NCBI RefSeq assembly: GCF_001729245.1
Contig: NZ_CP015217.1
Span: 1 to 64,000 of the forward strand
DNA: 64,000 nt
Direction of reading: 5' to 3'
DNA from: Leptospira tipperaryensis
GTDB taxonomy: Bacteria; Spirochaetota; Leptospiria; Leptospirales; Leptospiraceae
Part shown: piece by piece, positions 36,266-45,995 of the stretch
Layout: every line of letters begins with the position of its first letter
How positions within the stretch are numbered: the stretch's first letter is position 1
The notes under the pieces: model-generated
Database searches by the model: none
Seen by the model: only the letters and a program-made list of their open reading frames with translations
Told to the model about the DNA's origin: nothing
Program-made: the position numbers and the translations under genes

Positions 36266-36772
36266 TTGGAGAAGTTTTTACAAGAACCGATTCCCCGGAG
36301 TCGTTTTCTAAAGCTAAGTCTGAAATTTTTGGCAATCGCGACGTTTGTTCTTCCGGGATTGAGCGCCTGCTCAACCGGATCCATTCCTCGTTTGCGCGGA
36401 TTGAAAGAAGATCATTACCTTTCCTTTAAATCTTTAGGAGAGGTTTTTTTAAGAGGAAATCCAATCTCAGATTTCGACTTGGGCGTCGCAGTAGATGATT
36501 ACATCTATGGACACCCTACTCCGATTGATACGGAAGATGTGCTCTTACTTTTGGGTATGATTCCGTCCTCAAGGCTCGCCGCATTAGCGCTCGATTTTTC
36601 TTTCACACCGATGATCTCTTTGAACGTGGAAGAAAGAGAGAAACGTCTTTTGTCTTGGAAAAATTCTTCTCTGAATCTGAAACGCGGAGCGTATTCTATC
36701 ATGAGACAGATTTCATTCTTCCTTGTTTCAAAGGACAAACGAATCCAAAAATTAGCAGGATACGAGGCGTAA
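36266..36772 (+). CDS. Lipoprotein-like partner of the GMC oxidoreductase
   Basis: A 168-aa exported protein. The signal RSRFLKLSLKFLAIATFVLPGLSAC ends in LSAC, with the lipidated Cys at 35. RSRFLK resembles a Tat motif but lacks the twin arginine. It ends 2 nt before the GMC oxidoreductase, like the small subunits that accompany GMC dehydrogenases such as gluconate 2-dehydrogenase. A small-subunit role is an inference from pairing and size. GGGAGG lies 5 nt before TTG 36266; a GTG at 36260 overlaps that site and is less likely. Confidence 0.7.
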   Translation: MEKFLQEPIPRSRFLKLSLKFLAIATFVLPGLSACSTGSIPRLRGLKEDHYLSFKSLGEVFLRGNPISDFDLGVAVDDYIYGHPTPIDTEDVLLLLGMIPSSRLAALALDFSFTPMISLNVEEREKRLLSWKNSSLNLKRGAYSIMRQISFFLVSKDKRIQKLAGYEA

Positions 36773-36774
36773 AG

Positions 36775-38391
36775 ATGGGCGGAATTCCAGCAGCAAATGA
36801 TAAAATCATAACTCCAAAGAAACACAAAGAAATTATTGAAAGAGAAAATATCCAAGATGGGACTTGGGAACTCAAAGCCGAAGCCGTAGTGATCGGTTCC
36901 GGAGCCGGCGGCGCGGTTGCAGCGGCGACACTTGCGAAGAACGGTTGGAAGGTCATTTTGATCGAAGAAGGTTCTTACTTTACTCCCGCACAATTTACCA
37001 GTGAAGAATTTATGGCCTCCGCCAGACTTTATAGAGACGCGGGCTTTATCGTTTCAGAAGAACAGACTCTTAGTATTCTTCAAGGAAGAACGGTTGGAGG
37101 TTCTACTACCGTTAACTGGCAAACTTCTTTATATCCTCCCGATTACGTAACCTCGGAATGGGATAAAAGATTCGGTCTGAAAGGTTACTCCCGAGAGGAT
37201 ATGGATCCTTTTGTTTCTTCGGTTCACGAACGACTTGGAGTTCACCCGGTTCCTCAAAATCTAATCAACCCGAATAACAACACTTTGATGAAAGGTGGTA
37301 AAGCTTTAGGTCTTCATCCCGAGGTGTTGAATAATAATAACAGAGGTTGTATTGGTTTGGGAAGATGCGGCTTGGGTTGTCCTATCAATGCGAAACAATC
37401 CATGTTTTTAACTTACATTCCCGATGCGATCGAAGCCGGCGCTACGGTGATCGCAAATATGAAAGCAAAAGTGATCCACGATGGACCGACAAAAGTTGTG
37501 GTCGCCGAGTTTACACCCGACGCGTATGAAAAAGCTCCGGATCAAGTGATTCATAAAATTAAAATTTCCGCACCCGTTGTGATCGTTAGCGCGGGTGCGA
37601 TCGAAGGACCTGCTCTTTTACAAAGATCCGGTTTGGGAAATGATTGGGTGGGAAGAAACTTGAAAGTCCATCCTACAAGTACGATCTTTGCGATCTTTGA
37701 CGAGAAAATCAATATGTTCTCCGGACCGCCTCAGTCTGCGGTGATCAAGGACGGTCACAATCAAGAGAACACAGGTTATGGTTTTTGGTTAGAAGTTGCC
37801 CCCTTTCGTCCAACGTTAGCAGCGTCTTTGATTCCATTCTATGGACCGAAACAATTTGAGATGATTGAAAAGTATCCAAACATGAGCGCTGGGATCGTTC
37901 TCGTTCGGGACGGAGCCGACGGAGAAGCAAACGCTTCCGTAAAATGGTCCTTAGGTTCTAGAAAGGTTTACTTCGAACTTACCCCAGGTGATGGGAAGAA
38001 TATGTTGCGCGGTTTGAAAATGCTTGCGGAAGTGCAAGCAGCCGCTGGAGCCAAAGAACTGATTTTTCCTTTTCCCGATATGGAAGAACCCGTCAAGGTA
38101 GATAAAAACACGAAGTTCGACTGGGTTTTAGAAAAGAAATTCAATCCCGGAAGTTTACTCGTAGGATCGGCGCATCCTCATGGATCGATCCAAGCCGCAG
38201 ATTCTCCCGAAAAAGGAGCCGTAGACCCGAGCTTGGAGTTGTATGGTCACAAGAATATTTTTGTGATAGATGCATCCGTTTACCCAACGGGACTTTCGGT
38301 AAATCCTCAGATTACAACAATGAGTTTTGCTCTGCGGGCGTCGGAGGCGCTTGCGTCCAAAAAACAGGAAAAATTAGGAAATTTATTATAA
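36775..38391 (+). CDS. GMC-family FAD oxidoreductase
   Basis: The 538-aa protein is a GMC oxidoreductase. The FAD-binding motif VVIGSGAGGAVAAATL is at 38-53. GGRTVGGSTTVNW-like glycine-rich loops follow the first 110 residues. A cysteine cluster CIGLGRCGLGCPINAKQ is near 190, and the C-terminal signature is VIDASVYPTGLSVNPQITTM near 500-520. GMC enzymes oxidise alcohols, sugars or sterols. The substrate is unknown. No signal peptide is evident, so export, if any, would ride on the partner. GAGG 8 nt upstream supports ATG 36775. The partner lipoprotein ends 2 nt earlier. Confidence 0.88.
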   Translation: MGGIPAANDKIITPKKHKEIIERENIQDGTWELKAEAVVIGSGAGGAVAAATLAKNGWKVILIEEGSYFTPAQFTSEEFMASARLYRDAGFIVSEEQTLSILQGRTVGGSTTVNWQTSLYPPDYVTSEWDKRFGLKGYSREDMDPFVSSVHERLGVHPVPQNLINPNNNTLMKGGKALGLHPEVLNNNNRGCIGLGRCGLGCPINAKQSMFLTYIPDAIEAGATVIANMKAKVIHDGPTKVVVAEFTPDAYEKAPDQVIHKIKISAPVVIVSAGAIEGPALLQRSGLGNDWVGRNLKVHPTSTIFAIFDEKINMFSGPPQSAVIKDGHNQENTGYGFWLEVAPFRPTLAASLIPFYGPKQFEMIEKYPNMSAGIVLVRDGADGEANASVKWSLGSRKVYFELTPGDGKNMLRGLKMLAEVQAAAGAKELIFPFPDMEEPVKVDKNTKFDWVLEKKFNPGSLLVGSAHPHGSIQAADSPEKGAVDPSLELYGHKNIFVIDASVYPTGLSVNPQITTMSFALRASEALASKKQEKLGNLL

Positions 38392-38454
38392 ACCGAAACG
38401 GAGAGGGGTCGCAAATTCACTTTTAAAAAAGACTTCCTCTCTGAAACTGGTCCT

Positions 38455-39957
38455 ATGCGCTTCCGGATTCTCCTTTTTTTTGTAATTTTCTCTTTCGGTT
38501 CAGGTCCGCTTTTGGCGGATCTAAAAGAAGGAAAGAAGGCTTATGCTCGAAAGGATTTTGCTAAGGCCATCGATGAGTTTCAGAAGTTTAATAACGGAAA
38601 TCCTTCTTCCGGTGAGGCTTGGATGTACATGGGTTACATCTATGAATACCGGAGGGATTATCCGAAATCTATTCAGAGTTTTAAAAAAGCCGTAAGCCTC
38701 AATCTTCCAAAAAAAGATCTCGTTAACTGTTACCAGAAAATCATTCTTTATTTTAACTATCAGAGAGATTATCACGAGGTAATCGCATACTCAAATCGGG
38801 TTTTAAGAATCGACCCGGACCTAACTCATATACAAAAAATTCGAACAACCGCGGAAGAAAGACTTTCGTCGGGACACGTCGTTCATCACAAACCAAAAAA
38901 GAATACCGAAGAGGTAGAAACTCCGGGCCCGAATTCGGAAGAGGATTATCAAAAAATTCTAAATAAAGAACCGGAGAACGAATCCGCGAGATGGAATCTT
39001 TCTCTGATCTACGCAAACCGCAAAGAATTTCAAAAAGCTGAAACTTTTTTAGAAGGGCTCGTAAAAGATCACCCGGAAAAACAAGATTATTTATATAAGT
39101 ACGGCGTCATCTTGATCCGCAACGGAAAGTATCCGGACGCGCTTCAAGTTTTGGATAAACTGGAGAGTAAAATCGATTCCGGAAATTCTAAGATGCTCTA
39201 TTACGCGAACTTGAACCAAGCGGTTGCTTATCATAAAATGAAACGTTATGAAGAGGCCGCTAAATATTATAGAAAATCCTATTCTGCAAACGCAACGGTT
39301 CAACCTTTGATCGGGTTGACAAAACTAAAATATGAAGTTAAGGATTGCGAGAATTCCATAAAGACCGCGGAAAGAGCTTTGGAATTCGGCGAGCGAACTC
39401 ACGAAATCAGAATGTATTTGGCTCTTTGCAAAATACAAAACAAAGAAGAAACGGAAGGATATACGATCTTAAAAGAGATCGCGTCCAAGTTAGAAAAAGA
39501 CAATCCTGAATTTAAAAATCTTCCCGACGTTTACAACGACGGCATTTTGAAATTAGCGCGCTATTATACAAATCACGGCGAATACGACAAAGCTCTTCGA
39601 TACTTTCACTCCGTTCAATCCACAGAAGAGGAAGAAAGAGAATATCGTTTTTATCTTGGTAAAGCCTATTTTTATACCGGCAAAATCGATCAAGCAATCC
39701 TGATGTTGGAAAAAGTCGGAGGATCTTCCGGAGCCTATTATCTTTTAGCAAAATGTTATGCGAACAAAGACGATCTCGAAAAAACAATGGAATACATTCG
39801 ACTTGCTGCGAATATGAAACCTTCCATTTGGGCCGCAGCCGCTGAAGAAAAAGAGTTTGATCGTTTTAAAGAAAAGTCCTCTTTTAAAAAATTCTTAGAA
39901 TCGAAGGGTTCGGAAAAAGATAAGAATTTTGATTCTCACGCCTCGGATAAGACCTAA
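38455..39957 (+). CDS. Exported TPR-repeat protein
   Basis: The 500-aa protein has a signal peptide MRFRILLFFVIFSFGSGPLLA and then tandem tetratricopeptide repeats from residue 22 on (for example KKAYARKDFAKAIDEFQKF, YRRDYPKSIQSFKKAVSL, YEEAAKYYRKSYSAN). It lies in the periplasm or on the envelope and probably scaffolds other proteins. Its last four bases overlap the convergent aroD. Confidence 0.85.
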   Translation: MRFRILLFFVIFSFGSGPLLADLKEGKKAYARKDFAKAIDEFQKFNNGNPSSGEAWMYMGYIYEYRRDYPKSIQSFKKAVSLNLPKKDLVNCYQKIILYFNYQRDYHEVIAYSNRVLRIDPDLTHIQKIRTTAEERLSSGHVVHHKPKKNTEEVETPGPNSEEDYQKILNKEPENESARWNLSLIYANRKEFQKAETFLEGLVKDHPEKQDYLYKYGVILIRNGKYPDALQVLDKLESKIDSGNSKMLYYANLNQAVAYHKMKRYEEAAKYYRKSYSANATVQPLIGLTKLKYEVKDCENSIKTAERALEFGERTHEIRMYLALCKIQNKEETEGYTILKEIASKLEKDNPEFKNLPDVYNDGILKLARYYTNHGEYDKALRYFHSVQSTEEEEREYRFYLGKAYFYTGKIDQAILMLEKVGGSSGAYYLLAKCYANKDDLEKTMEYIRLAANMKPSIWAAAAEEKEFDRFKEKSSFKKFLESKGSEKDKNFDSHASDKT

Positions 39958-40673
39958 GAAGATTTTATATCTTCTCTGAGCTTTAACAAAGAATTGAGAT
40001 CCACTTGCCCAGGGGCCTTGGGCTCATTCAAACAACAATAAGTAAAGATAGAACCGAACGCTTCCGGATAAACTCTGGAAAGTATTCCTAACGTTCCCAT
40101 ACAAATTCCCGTTAGGTGGACATTATCTTTCTTATATTCGCGTGCAACGTTACGGAAGGACGAAAGAAACTCGACGAGTTCTTTTACGGAATTTGGGAAT
40201 ACTGCAAACTTGTAAATTAGAGGCAGAATCGCTTCGGATCTGTTTGTTATATTTGGATAAGAATCTTGCTGAATCCAAGTTCGGATTTCTTGTTCGGATA
40301 AAATTCCGTCGAATTTATGGACGGAACGAATCAATCCAAAGCCTTTTTTCGAAAGCGTTTCAAATAGCACATTGGGTCGATTCAATTCCAAATCCAAATA
40401 GTGATTCTTAATCTGAAGCTGATTGGCTATCGTTTGAAAGTCGATTTCAGTTTCTTTGGATCGAGACGTTTGGTCCGTATCCCCTGTTTGTCTGTACGTA
40501 AAAATACACTTTGCTTTCAATCGTTCGATTTGAGTTGTTAGTCTTTCCTTCAAGGCCTGAGGAGAAAAAAGATCGAGGCGTATTTCGATCCAATCGCAAG
40601 GAGGTTGTACCTCTAAGCTAAAAAATTCTTCCTCACTAACTGTGAGAACGATTTGAAATTCTTTTTGAATCAC
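39954..40673 (-). CDS. aroD: Type I 3-dehydroquinate dehydratase
   Basis: AroD removes water from 3-dehydroquinate in the shikimate pathway. The 239-aa type I enzyme shows EIRLDLF, IFTYRQ, the catalytic His119 in IRSVHKFDG, the Schiff-base Lys155 in YKFAVFP and the late GTLGILSRV and APGQV. The start is GTG, 3 nt after the stop of kdsD, so they are co-transcribed. No other aro gene is adjacent. Confidence 0.9.
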   Translation of the reverse strand: MIQKEFQIVLTVSEEEFFSLEVQPPCDWIEIRLDLFSPQALKERLTTQIERLKAKCIFTYRQTGDTDQTSRSKETEIDFQTIANQLQIKNHYLDLELNRPNVLFETLSKKGFGLIRSVHKFDGILSEQEIRTWIQQDSYPNITNRSEAILPLIYKFAVFPNSVKELVEFLSSFRNVAREYKKDNVHLTGICMGTLGILSRVYPEAFGSIFTYCCLNEPKAPGQVDLNSLLKLREDIKSS

Positions 40674-40676
40674 AAT

Positions 40677-41645
40677 TCAGAGACCTTTTTGCAAAAGATC
40701 GTGGATGGACACGATTCCAATCAATGCCTTTTTTTCGTCCACGATAGGAGCTACCGAAATAGGATTTGGTCGCGACTCCATTTGTTTTAGAATTTCATAA
40801 GCATTCTCACCGGAACGAAATGTGATCGGATTTGAATTCATCAAATCTTTTGCGGTGATCGAAGAATCCAATCCACCGTCTTTCAATTTTTTTCGAATAT
40901 CAAAATCGGTAATAATCCCTAAGAGTTTTCCGGAAGTGTCGGTAACTCCCGTTGCCCCTTGTCTTTTCACCGTGATTTCGGTTAATATTTGTTCTAAATT
41001 AGAATCCGGGGAAACCTTCGCCAAATCCTTTTCACGGCGCATAACGTCGTCTATTTTGAGGCTCAGGCGTTTTCCCAATCTACCGGCAGGATGATAGAGG
41101 GCAAAATCTTCCTTTTTAAAATCCTTGAGTTCCATAAGACACATGGCAATCGCATCTCCTAAAATGAGCGCAATCGTTGTGCTAGAAGTGGGAGCCAATT
41201 CAAGCGGACAGGCTTCTTTCAAAACCGGAGTTAATAAGACGACATCGGATTCTTTTGCGAGTCTAGATTCTCCGTTTGCGGTCATCGCAATCAGCTTTGC
41301 GCCGATATTCTTAATTGTAGGAATTAAGTTGAGAAGCTCTTCGCTTTCACCGGATTTTCCGATCGCAATTACAACGTCTTCACTCGCAATAATTCCCGCG
41401 TCGCCGTGAGCCGCATCGGCCGGATGAAGAAAAATAGAAGGAGTTCCGGTAGAAGATAACGTTGATGAAATCTTTTTGCCGACGTCGCCGGATTTGCCTA
41501 CGCCGATTACGATCAGCTTTCCTTTCGATTGAAGAATGAGCTCGATCGCTTCAGTGACCGAAGGATCCAAATTTTTTCTGAAATACAAAATGGATTCTAT
41601 CTCTGTATCGATTGCCTTGGTTATTTTTTCAAAAATTGGATCCAA
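40677..41645 (-). CDS. kdsD: Arabinose-5-phosphate isomerase (KdsD/KpsF)
   Basis: KdsD converts ribulose-5-phosphate to arabinose-5-phosphate, the first step to Kdo of LPS. The 322-aa protein has an N-terminal SIS domain (LIVIGVGKSGDVGKKISSTLSSTG, HPADAAHGDAGII) and two C-terminal CBS domains. The start is TTG with GGAGG 7 nt upstream. It overlaps the NusG paralogue by 17 nt and precedes aroD by 3 nt. Confidence 0.92.
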   Translation of the reverse strand: MDPIFEKITKAIDTEIESILYFRKNLDPSVTEAIELILQSKGKLIVIGVGKSGDVGKKISSTLSSTGTPSIFLHPADAAHGDAGIIASEDVVIAIGKSGESEELLNLIPTIKNIGAKLIAMTANGESRLAKESDVVLLTPVLKEACPLELAPTSSTTIALILGDAIAMCLMELKDFKKEDFALYHPAGRLGKRLSLKIDDVMRREKDLAKVSPDSNLEQILTEITVKRQGATGVTDTSGKLLGIITDFDIRKKLKDGGLDSSITAKDLMNSNPITFRSGENAYEILKQMESRPNPISVAPIVDEKKALIGIVSIHDLLQKGL

Positions 41646-42168
41646 TGTTTTCCTCCAGTTTTAACTTTCCTATATCCAGTGTAACAGAAGTCATTAAATT
41701 CATTCCGGGGAATTTAACTATAATTTGTTCTTGGTTTTTTCTTTGAATGATTTCGGCGTGATACCCCGAGAACGGACCTTCTTTGATTAGAATCTTTTTG
41801 CCCGGAGATAGTTTTTCTTGAATCTCAACTTGAATTTTATCGGGAAAGGTTTCCAGAAATGTCCTCACGAGTTGAATGTCCTCGTCCGGAATTACGTAAG
41901 GTTTTCCCGCATAAAAAACGAAATGATGCGCGCCGGGTAATTGAAGAACTTTTACTCGTTCTTCAAAAAAAGAAATTTTTACAAAAATATAAGAAGGATA
42001 CATCGGTTCTTCGACAACTTTCCAACGATCCGACCATTTTTTCTTTTTCGAAAGCAATGGTAGAAAACATTCGATCTTACGCTGTTGAAAAAGTTTTTTG
42101 AGCTTTTTTTCAGCTCTTGGATTGGTATACAACGCATACCATTCATTGGCGTCAGAATTCTTTATCAT
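41629..42168 (-). CDS. NusG-family transcription antiterminator paralogue
   Basis: The 179-aa protein begins EWYALYTNPRAEKKLKKLFQQRKIECFLPLL and has RWKVVEEPMYPSYIFVKI, matching the NGN domain of NusG paralogues (RfaH, UpxY, LoaP types), and a C-terminal KOW-like domain with LIKEGPFSGYHAEII. These proteins bind RNA polymerase and usually promote read-through of long polysaccharide or envelope operons. It overlaps the TonB-like gene upstream and kdsD downstream by 17 nt each, so it belongs to an envelope operon. The housekeeping nusG should lie elsewhere. Confidence 0.85.
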   Translation of the reverse strand: MIKNSDANEWYALYTNPRAEKKLKKLFQQRKIECFLPLLSKKKKWSDRWKVVEEPMYPSYIFVKISFFEERVKVLQLPGAHHFVFYAGKPYVIPDEDIQLVRTFLETFPDKIQVEIQEKLSPGKKILIKEGPFSGYHAEIIQRKNQEQIIVKFPGMNLMTSVTLDIGKLKLEENIGSNF

Positions 42169-42631
42169 CTACTTTAAACGAGACGGGAATGATTAAATTC
42201 GTTCCTTCTTTGAGATTGAATTTCCAGGTTTTGAGAGCTCTTTTAAATTCGGTTTCAAAAATCGAATATCTACAAGGTTGTACGGTTTTAAGAACTTCCG
42301 CCTTACCGTCAGATTTTATCTCTACTTCCCAAGAACAATCTGATTCCAATCTCTGTTCGAGGGCTCCCTGTGGAAAGTGGATTTCATTCTTAAATTCCTC
42401 TATTTCTCTTTGTAAGGTTCCCGATGCGCTTGGATTTTCCGAAGCAGTCGATTCCGAGTTCCTACCGTTTGCTGGATTCGAAAAGCTAAACGTGAGCCGG
42501 AGGCTTCCTCCTTTTTTCAGAAAAATTTTGAAATTGGAAACGGAGAAAGAATCCGGACTATAAAATAAATAAAATGAGAAGAATAGAATATGAAAAAGAC
42601 CGGAAATTAAAAAGGCAAGTTTCGTACTCAC
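42152..42631 (-). CDS. TonB-like C-terminal domain protein
   Basis: The 159-aa protein has one N-terminal membrane helix (LAFLISGLFHILFFSFYLFY) and a C-terminal region, KRALKTWKFNLKEGTNLIIPVSFKV, typical of TonB C-terminal domains. The middle is short and lacks the long Pro-rich spacer of classic TonB. It may couple inner-membrane energy to an outer-membrane receptor, or be a TonB-like scaffold. The start is GTG; the Shine-Dalgarno is weak. It heads the operon with the NusG paralogue, kdsD and aroD. Confidence 0.6.
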   Translation of the reverse strand: MSTKLAFLISGLFHILFFSFYLFYSPDSFSVSNFKIFLKKGGSLRLTFSFSNPANGRNSESTASENPSASGTLQREIEEFKNEIHFPQGALEQRLESDCSWEVEIKSDGKAEVLKTVQPCRYSIFETEFKRALKTWKFNLKEGTNLIIPVSFKVDDKEF

Positions 42632-42675
42632 AAGTCCACTCTTTCGATTAACGTTTAGAGAGCAATCGATACCGA

Positions 42676-42693
42676 ATTTAGAATTTTCTAAAT
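42676..42693. promoter_or_regulatory. 18-bp palindrome ATTTAGAA-TT-TTCTAAAT
   Basis: A perfect palindrome in the divergent gap between the TonB-like operon and DUF445. Its core TTAGAA-N2-TTCTAA recurs at 44067-44080 after DUF445, and with a 3-nt spacer at 26561-26575. It may be an operator for a dimeric regulator. Confidence 0.5.
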
Positions 42694-42812
42694 CAAAAAG
42701 TTCTCCCTCAAAATATGGATCGTTTAGGATAGAACAAGCGAAATAAAAAATAGTTGTTTCAACTTCTTGGATCTGAATTCTTACGATACTTCCAAAATAG
42801 AGGATCTAATAA

Positions 42813-44032
42813 ATGGAATGGTTTCGGGAACATCCACAACTTGTTGAGATAATTTCAATCTTGCTCACTTGCTCTTTCGTCGGCTGGATCACAAATTACA
42901 TCGCGGTTCAGATGATTTTTTATCCTAACCGTTTTATCGGAATCGGCAAGCTCGGATGGAAAGGAATCATTCCCAATCACTCGGTTAAAATGAGTACTTT
43001 GATTGCAAAGGTTTTGACGTCGAGAGTGTTCGACCGCACGAACTTTACGAAAAAGTAGATCCGCATCAAATCAACGATTCGATTCGTGATATAGTGAAAG
43101 AAAAATCCAAGGAAATCGTTCACGATATTATCGTCGCAGAAAATCCAGCTCTCTGGTCCCTTCTGCCGAACTCATTGAAGGAGGAATTGGAAAAGGAAAT
43201 TCGAACCGAAATACCGAAACAAATCGAGCAGGTTTATAAATCTTTTGGAAAAGAGCTCGATGAAGTTTTAGAATTGGATGAAATCATTCGTGTTTCGTTG
43301 AGCGGAAAGAATACAAAGTTTCTCGTTGAGATGTTTATGCGGTGCGGAGGTCCGGAGTTTTCCTTTATCATTCGCTCCGGAATCTACTTTGGATTTTTAA
43401 TCGGACTTCTTCAAGTTGCGTTTATCAATTTTTTCAATCAGTGGTGGATGATGCCGATCATGGGAGTTATTGTCGGTTATTATACAAATTGGCTCGCGAT
43501 CTTGATGATATTTCGACCCCTAGAACCGAAACGATATCTTTTCTTTCGATACCAAGGGCTTTTCTTAAAAAGACAAAAAGAAGTTTCTAAAGAATTTGCG
43601 GCCGTGATCGCGTCCCGTGTTTTGAACCCTGAAAATTTAATCCGACTTATTTTTTTGGGGAAGGGCGGCGATCTCATCATTCAGCTTGTGATGGAAAAGG
43701 CAAAAACAATGACAGAGACCAAGTTAAAAGAAAAGGTTCCTTTTGCTCCGTTGTTTTTGAGTTCCGAAAAAATCAGCAATCTAAAAGTAAAAATCGCCGA
43801 TCACCTCATTTGGATCATACCACAAGTTGCGGATCGAATTCAAAATTATATCACAGATACTCTTCAAATTGAAAAAACTGTGGCAGACCGTTTGAGTGTG
43901 TTGCCGGCCGATGAATTTGAATCTTTATTACATTCCGTATTCAAAGAAGATGAAACGACTTTGATCATTTTAGGGGCCCTTTTAGGAGGTTTAGTCGGTC
44001 TCATTCAAGCCTACCTCGTTTTTATGACTTAA
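42813..44032 (+). pseudogene. DUF445 membrane protein, interrupted by a frameshift
   Basis: The two parts together make one DUF445 protein: a first part ending after TSRVF (42813 to about 43033) and a second part continuing as PHELYEKVDPHQINDSIRDIVKEK in another frame to 44032. The frames differ by one missing base near 43033: restoring it in the GA- codon before CCG gives VF(D/E)PHELYEKVD, as expected. Membrane helices repeat as GWITNYIAVQMIFYP and GYYTNWLAILMIFRP. Either the gene is recently broken, or the assembly has a one-base error. Confidence 0.85.
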
Positions 44033-44066
44033 ATAAAATCGATTCAACTAATCCTTTCGCTATATA

Positions 44067-44080
44067 TTAGAATCTTCTAA
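44067..44080. promoter_or_regulatory. Inverted repeat TTAGAA-TC-TTCTAA
   Basis: TTAGAA (44067-44072), TC, TTCTAA (44075-44080) lie 34 nt after DUF445 and 130 nt before the chemoreceptor. The core is the same as at 42678-42691. Confidence 0.45.
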
Positions 44081-44210
44081 AATACCTATGAAAAATTTTT
44101 TATACGAATCCATTTTTCCTTCGGAACATGTTATCTTTTCAACTGAAGAACAAAATTCTCCTTTAAAGGAACGATTCAATAATATGCGATGTAAATGTTA
44201 GGGTATCCGA

Positions 44211-45908
44211 ATGAGAAAAAATCTTCCGGTCACAAACCGAGAAATTCAAATTCCTCCGAAAGCGGTTCTGATTTCAAGAACCGATATCAAAGGTAGAATT
44301 TCCTATGTTAGCCAAGACTTTGCTGATATAAGCGGCTTTTCTGAAAAAGAAATGTTAGGCGAGCCTCATAATCTAATTCGACATCCGGATGTTCCACCTT
44401 ACGTCTATCAAGAGATGTGGGAAACGATTCAGTCTGGAAATCCCTGGAACGGCGTTGTAAAAAATCGGGCGAAGTCCGGAGATCACTACTGGGTAGATGC
44501 GACCATTACTCCGGTAATGAGCGACGGAATCGTAACCGGTTACATGTCCGTACGTAAAAAAGCTTCAACGAAACAAATCGGCAAGGCAGAATCTCTTTTT
44601 AAAGAATTACAAAATACGGATTCTCTTATCTGGAAATTTAAAGTCATTGTTAGATCTTTACTTCAAAGACTAGGTCTTGCAGGTAAAATTCTAATATATA
44701 GCTTACTCGTTTTTATTCCGCTTCTATTTGCTAATTTCGCATGGATCAGCCAAGGTTTGATCTTTCTTCCTGTGCTTGGAATTTCCTGCGGAGCGCTCGG
44801 AATCGTTTTTCTGATTCTTACAATTCTCGGATATCGAAAGCGGATTCGAGAAATCATTGCGATCCAAAAAGAGATCGTTGCCGGCAACTTTCTAAAAGAA
44901 ATTCCCGCAAGAAGGGAATATTCCGAGGTCGCCGAAATTTATTCTACGCTTAGGGTTCTTGTGATCAGCGTTTGGGGTTTGCTCGTGCAGATTAAAGAGA
45001 ATTTCGAAAAGAACAACGAACTCTATAGATATCTTTCTCTATCCTCGGAAAAATTTCAAACTAGTACACACTCTCAAGCGATCTCGGTTGAAGAAACCGC
45101 TTCCGCATCTCATGAACTTTCCTCGACGTTGGAAGAAATCGTGAAGTCGATTCAGTTTCAATCTTCGGGTTTGGCGGCGATCAACGAAGGGATCGGAAAG
45201 GTAAACGAATCCATTCAGAACGTTTCTAAGTCCATGGATAATCTTTCTACTCAAACCTCTTCGGTGAAACAAAAAGCTTCTCAAAGTCAGGAAACATTTG
45301 GAAGAGCGATTCTTGCGATGGATGAGATCAAAGAATATTCGAACGGCATTTCTAAAATCATCGGAATCATTACTTCCATTTCCGAAAAGACAAACCTACT
45401 CGCATTGAATGCGTCGATCGAATCCGCAAGGGCCGGAGAAGCGGGAAAGGGTTTTAGCGTGGTTGCTGAAGAAATTTCTAAGCTTGCGGATCAAACTCGA
45501 AACTCAATCAAAGATATCGTGAGCTTGATTGGAAACACAACAAAGGCCGTCGATTTCGGCGCGGAAAAAGTTCAAGAGTCCTTATCGATCGTAAAAGAAC
45601 TAACGGATTATATCGGAGAAGTAAATTCATCGGCGACGATCGTTACCGCTTCGTTAGCGGCTCAGGCCGAAAAATTAAATGAGATTCGAAAAAATACGGA
45701 TCAGGTAAATCAGCTTGGAGAAACAGTAACTGAATCTTCTCGGTTTCAAAAAGTGGCTTCGGAAGAAATTGCGTTGTCCATGCAGAATATTGCTGAAAAT
45801 TCAGAATCAATCGCAAAGACATCGGAAGATATCAAACTTACCGTCGACGAGTCGATTTTGAAGGCGACTAAATTACAGGATATCCTCAGACACTTTAGAA
45901 CTAATTGA
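44211..45908 (+). CDS. PAS-containing methyl-accepting chemotaxis protein (Aer-like)
   Basis: A 565-aa chemoreceptor. A PAS domain covers about residues 20-115 ([34 protein letters not shown]). A membrane hairpin is at about 160-210, then a coiled-coil signalling domain contains the conserved tip [39 protein letters not shown] sequence near 400. The architecture matches Aer, the aerotaxis/energy sensor. PAS in Aer binds FAD; here the cofactor is not provable. It may feed the flagellar motor (see fliG). The TTAGAA palindrome lies 130 nt upstream. Confidence 0.9.
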   Translation: MRKNLPVTNREIQIPPKAVLISRTDIKGRISYVSQDFADISGFSEKEMLGEPHNLIRHPDVPPYVYQEMWETIQSGNPWNGVVKNRAKSGDHYWVDATITPVMSDGIVTGYMSVRKKASTKQIGKAESLFKELQNTDSLIWKFKVIVRSLLQRLGLAGKILIYSLLVFIPLLFANFAWISQGLIFLPVLGISCGALGIVFLILTILGYRKRIREIIAIQKEIVAGNFLKEIPARREYSEVAEIYSTLRVLVISVWGLLVQIKENFEKNNELYRYLSLSSEKFQTSTHSQAISVEETASASHELSSTLEEIVKSIQFQSSGLAAINEGIGKVNESIQNVSKSMDNLSTQTSSVKQKASQSQETFGRAILAMDEIKEYSNGISKIIGIITSISEKTNLLALNASIESARAGEAGKGFSVVAEEISKLADQTRNSIKDIVSLIGNTTKAVDFGAEKVQESLSIVKELTDYIGEVNSSATIVTASLAAQAEKLNEIRKNTDQVNQLGETVTESSRFQKVASEEIALSMQNIAENSESIAKTSEDIKLTVDESILKATKLQDILRHFRTN

Positions 45909-45933
45909 ATTCTTAGATAAATTAATAAATCAA

Positions 45934-45963
45934 TTCTCGCGAGAAGAAACTCATTTTGTTTCT
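45934..45963 (+). terminator. Palindrome and possible terminator after the chemoreceptor
   Basis: A perfect palindrome TTCTCGCGAGAA (45934-45945) is followed by AGAAAC, a 7-nt loop and GTTTCT (45945-45963). A T-rich stretch with few Ts follows, so it may end transcription of the chemoreceptor gene, but it is weak. Confidence 0.35.
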
Positions 45964-45995
45964 CTTGCTTTTGAATTTTGCCGATAATCTAATCG

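Noticed and set aside
40822..41409. Two plus-strand ORFs opposite kdsD
   Set aside because: No start context, no domains; kdsD explains the conservation.
43020..43095. Programmed -1 frameshift in DUF445
   Set aside because: No X-XXY-YYZ slippery heptamer is seen where the frames change, so a mutation or sequencing error is more likely.
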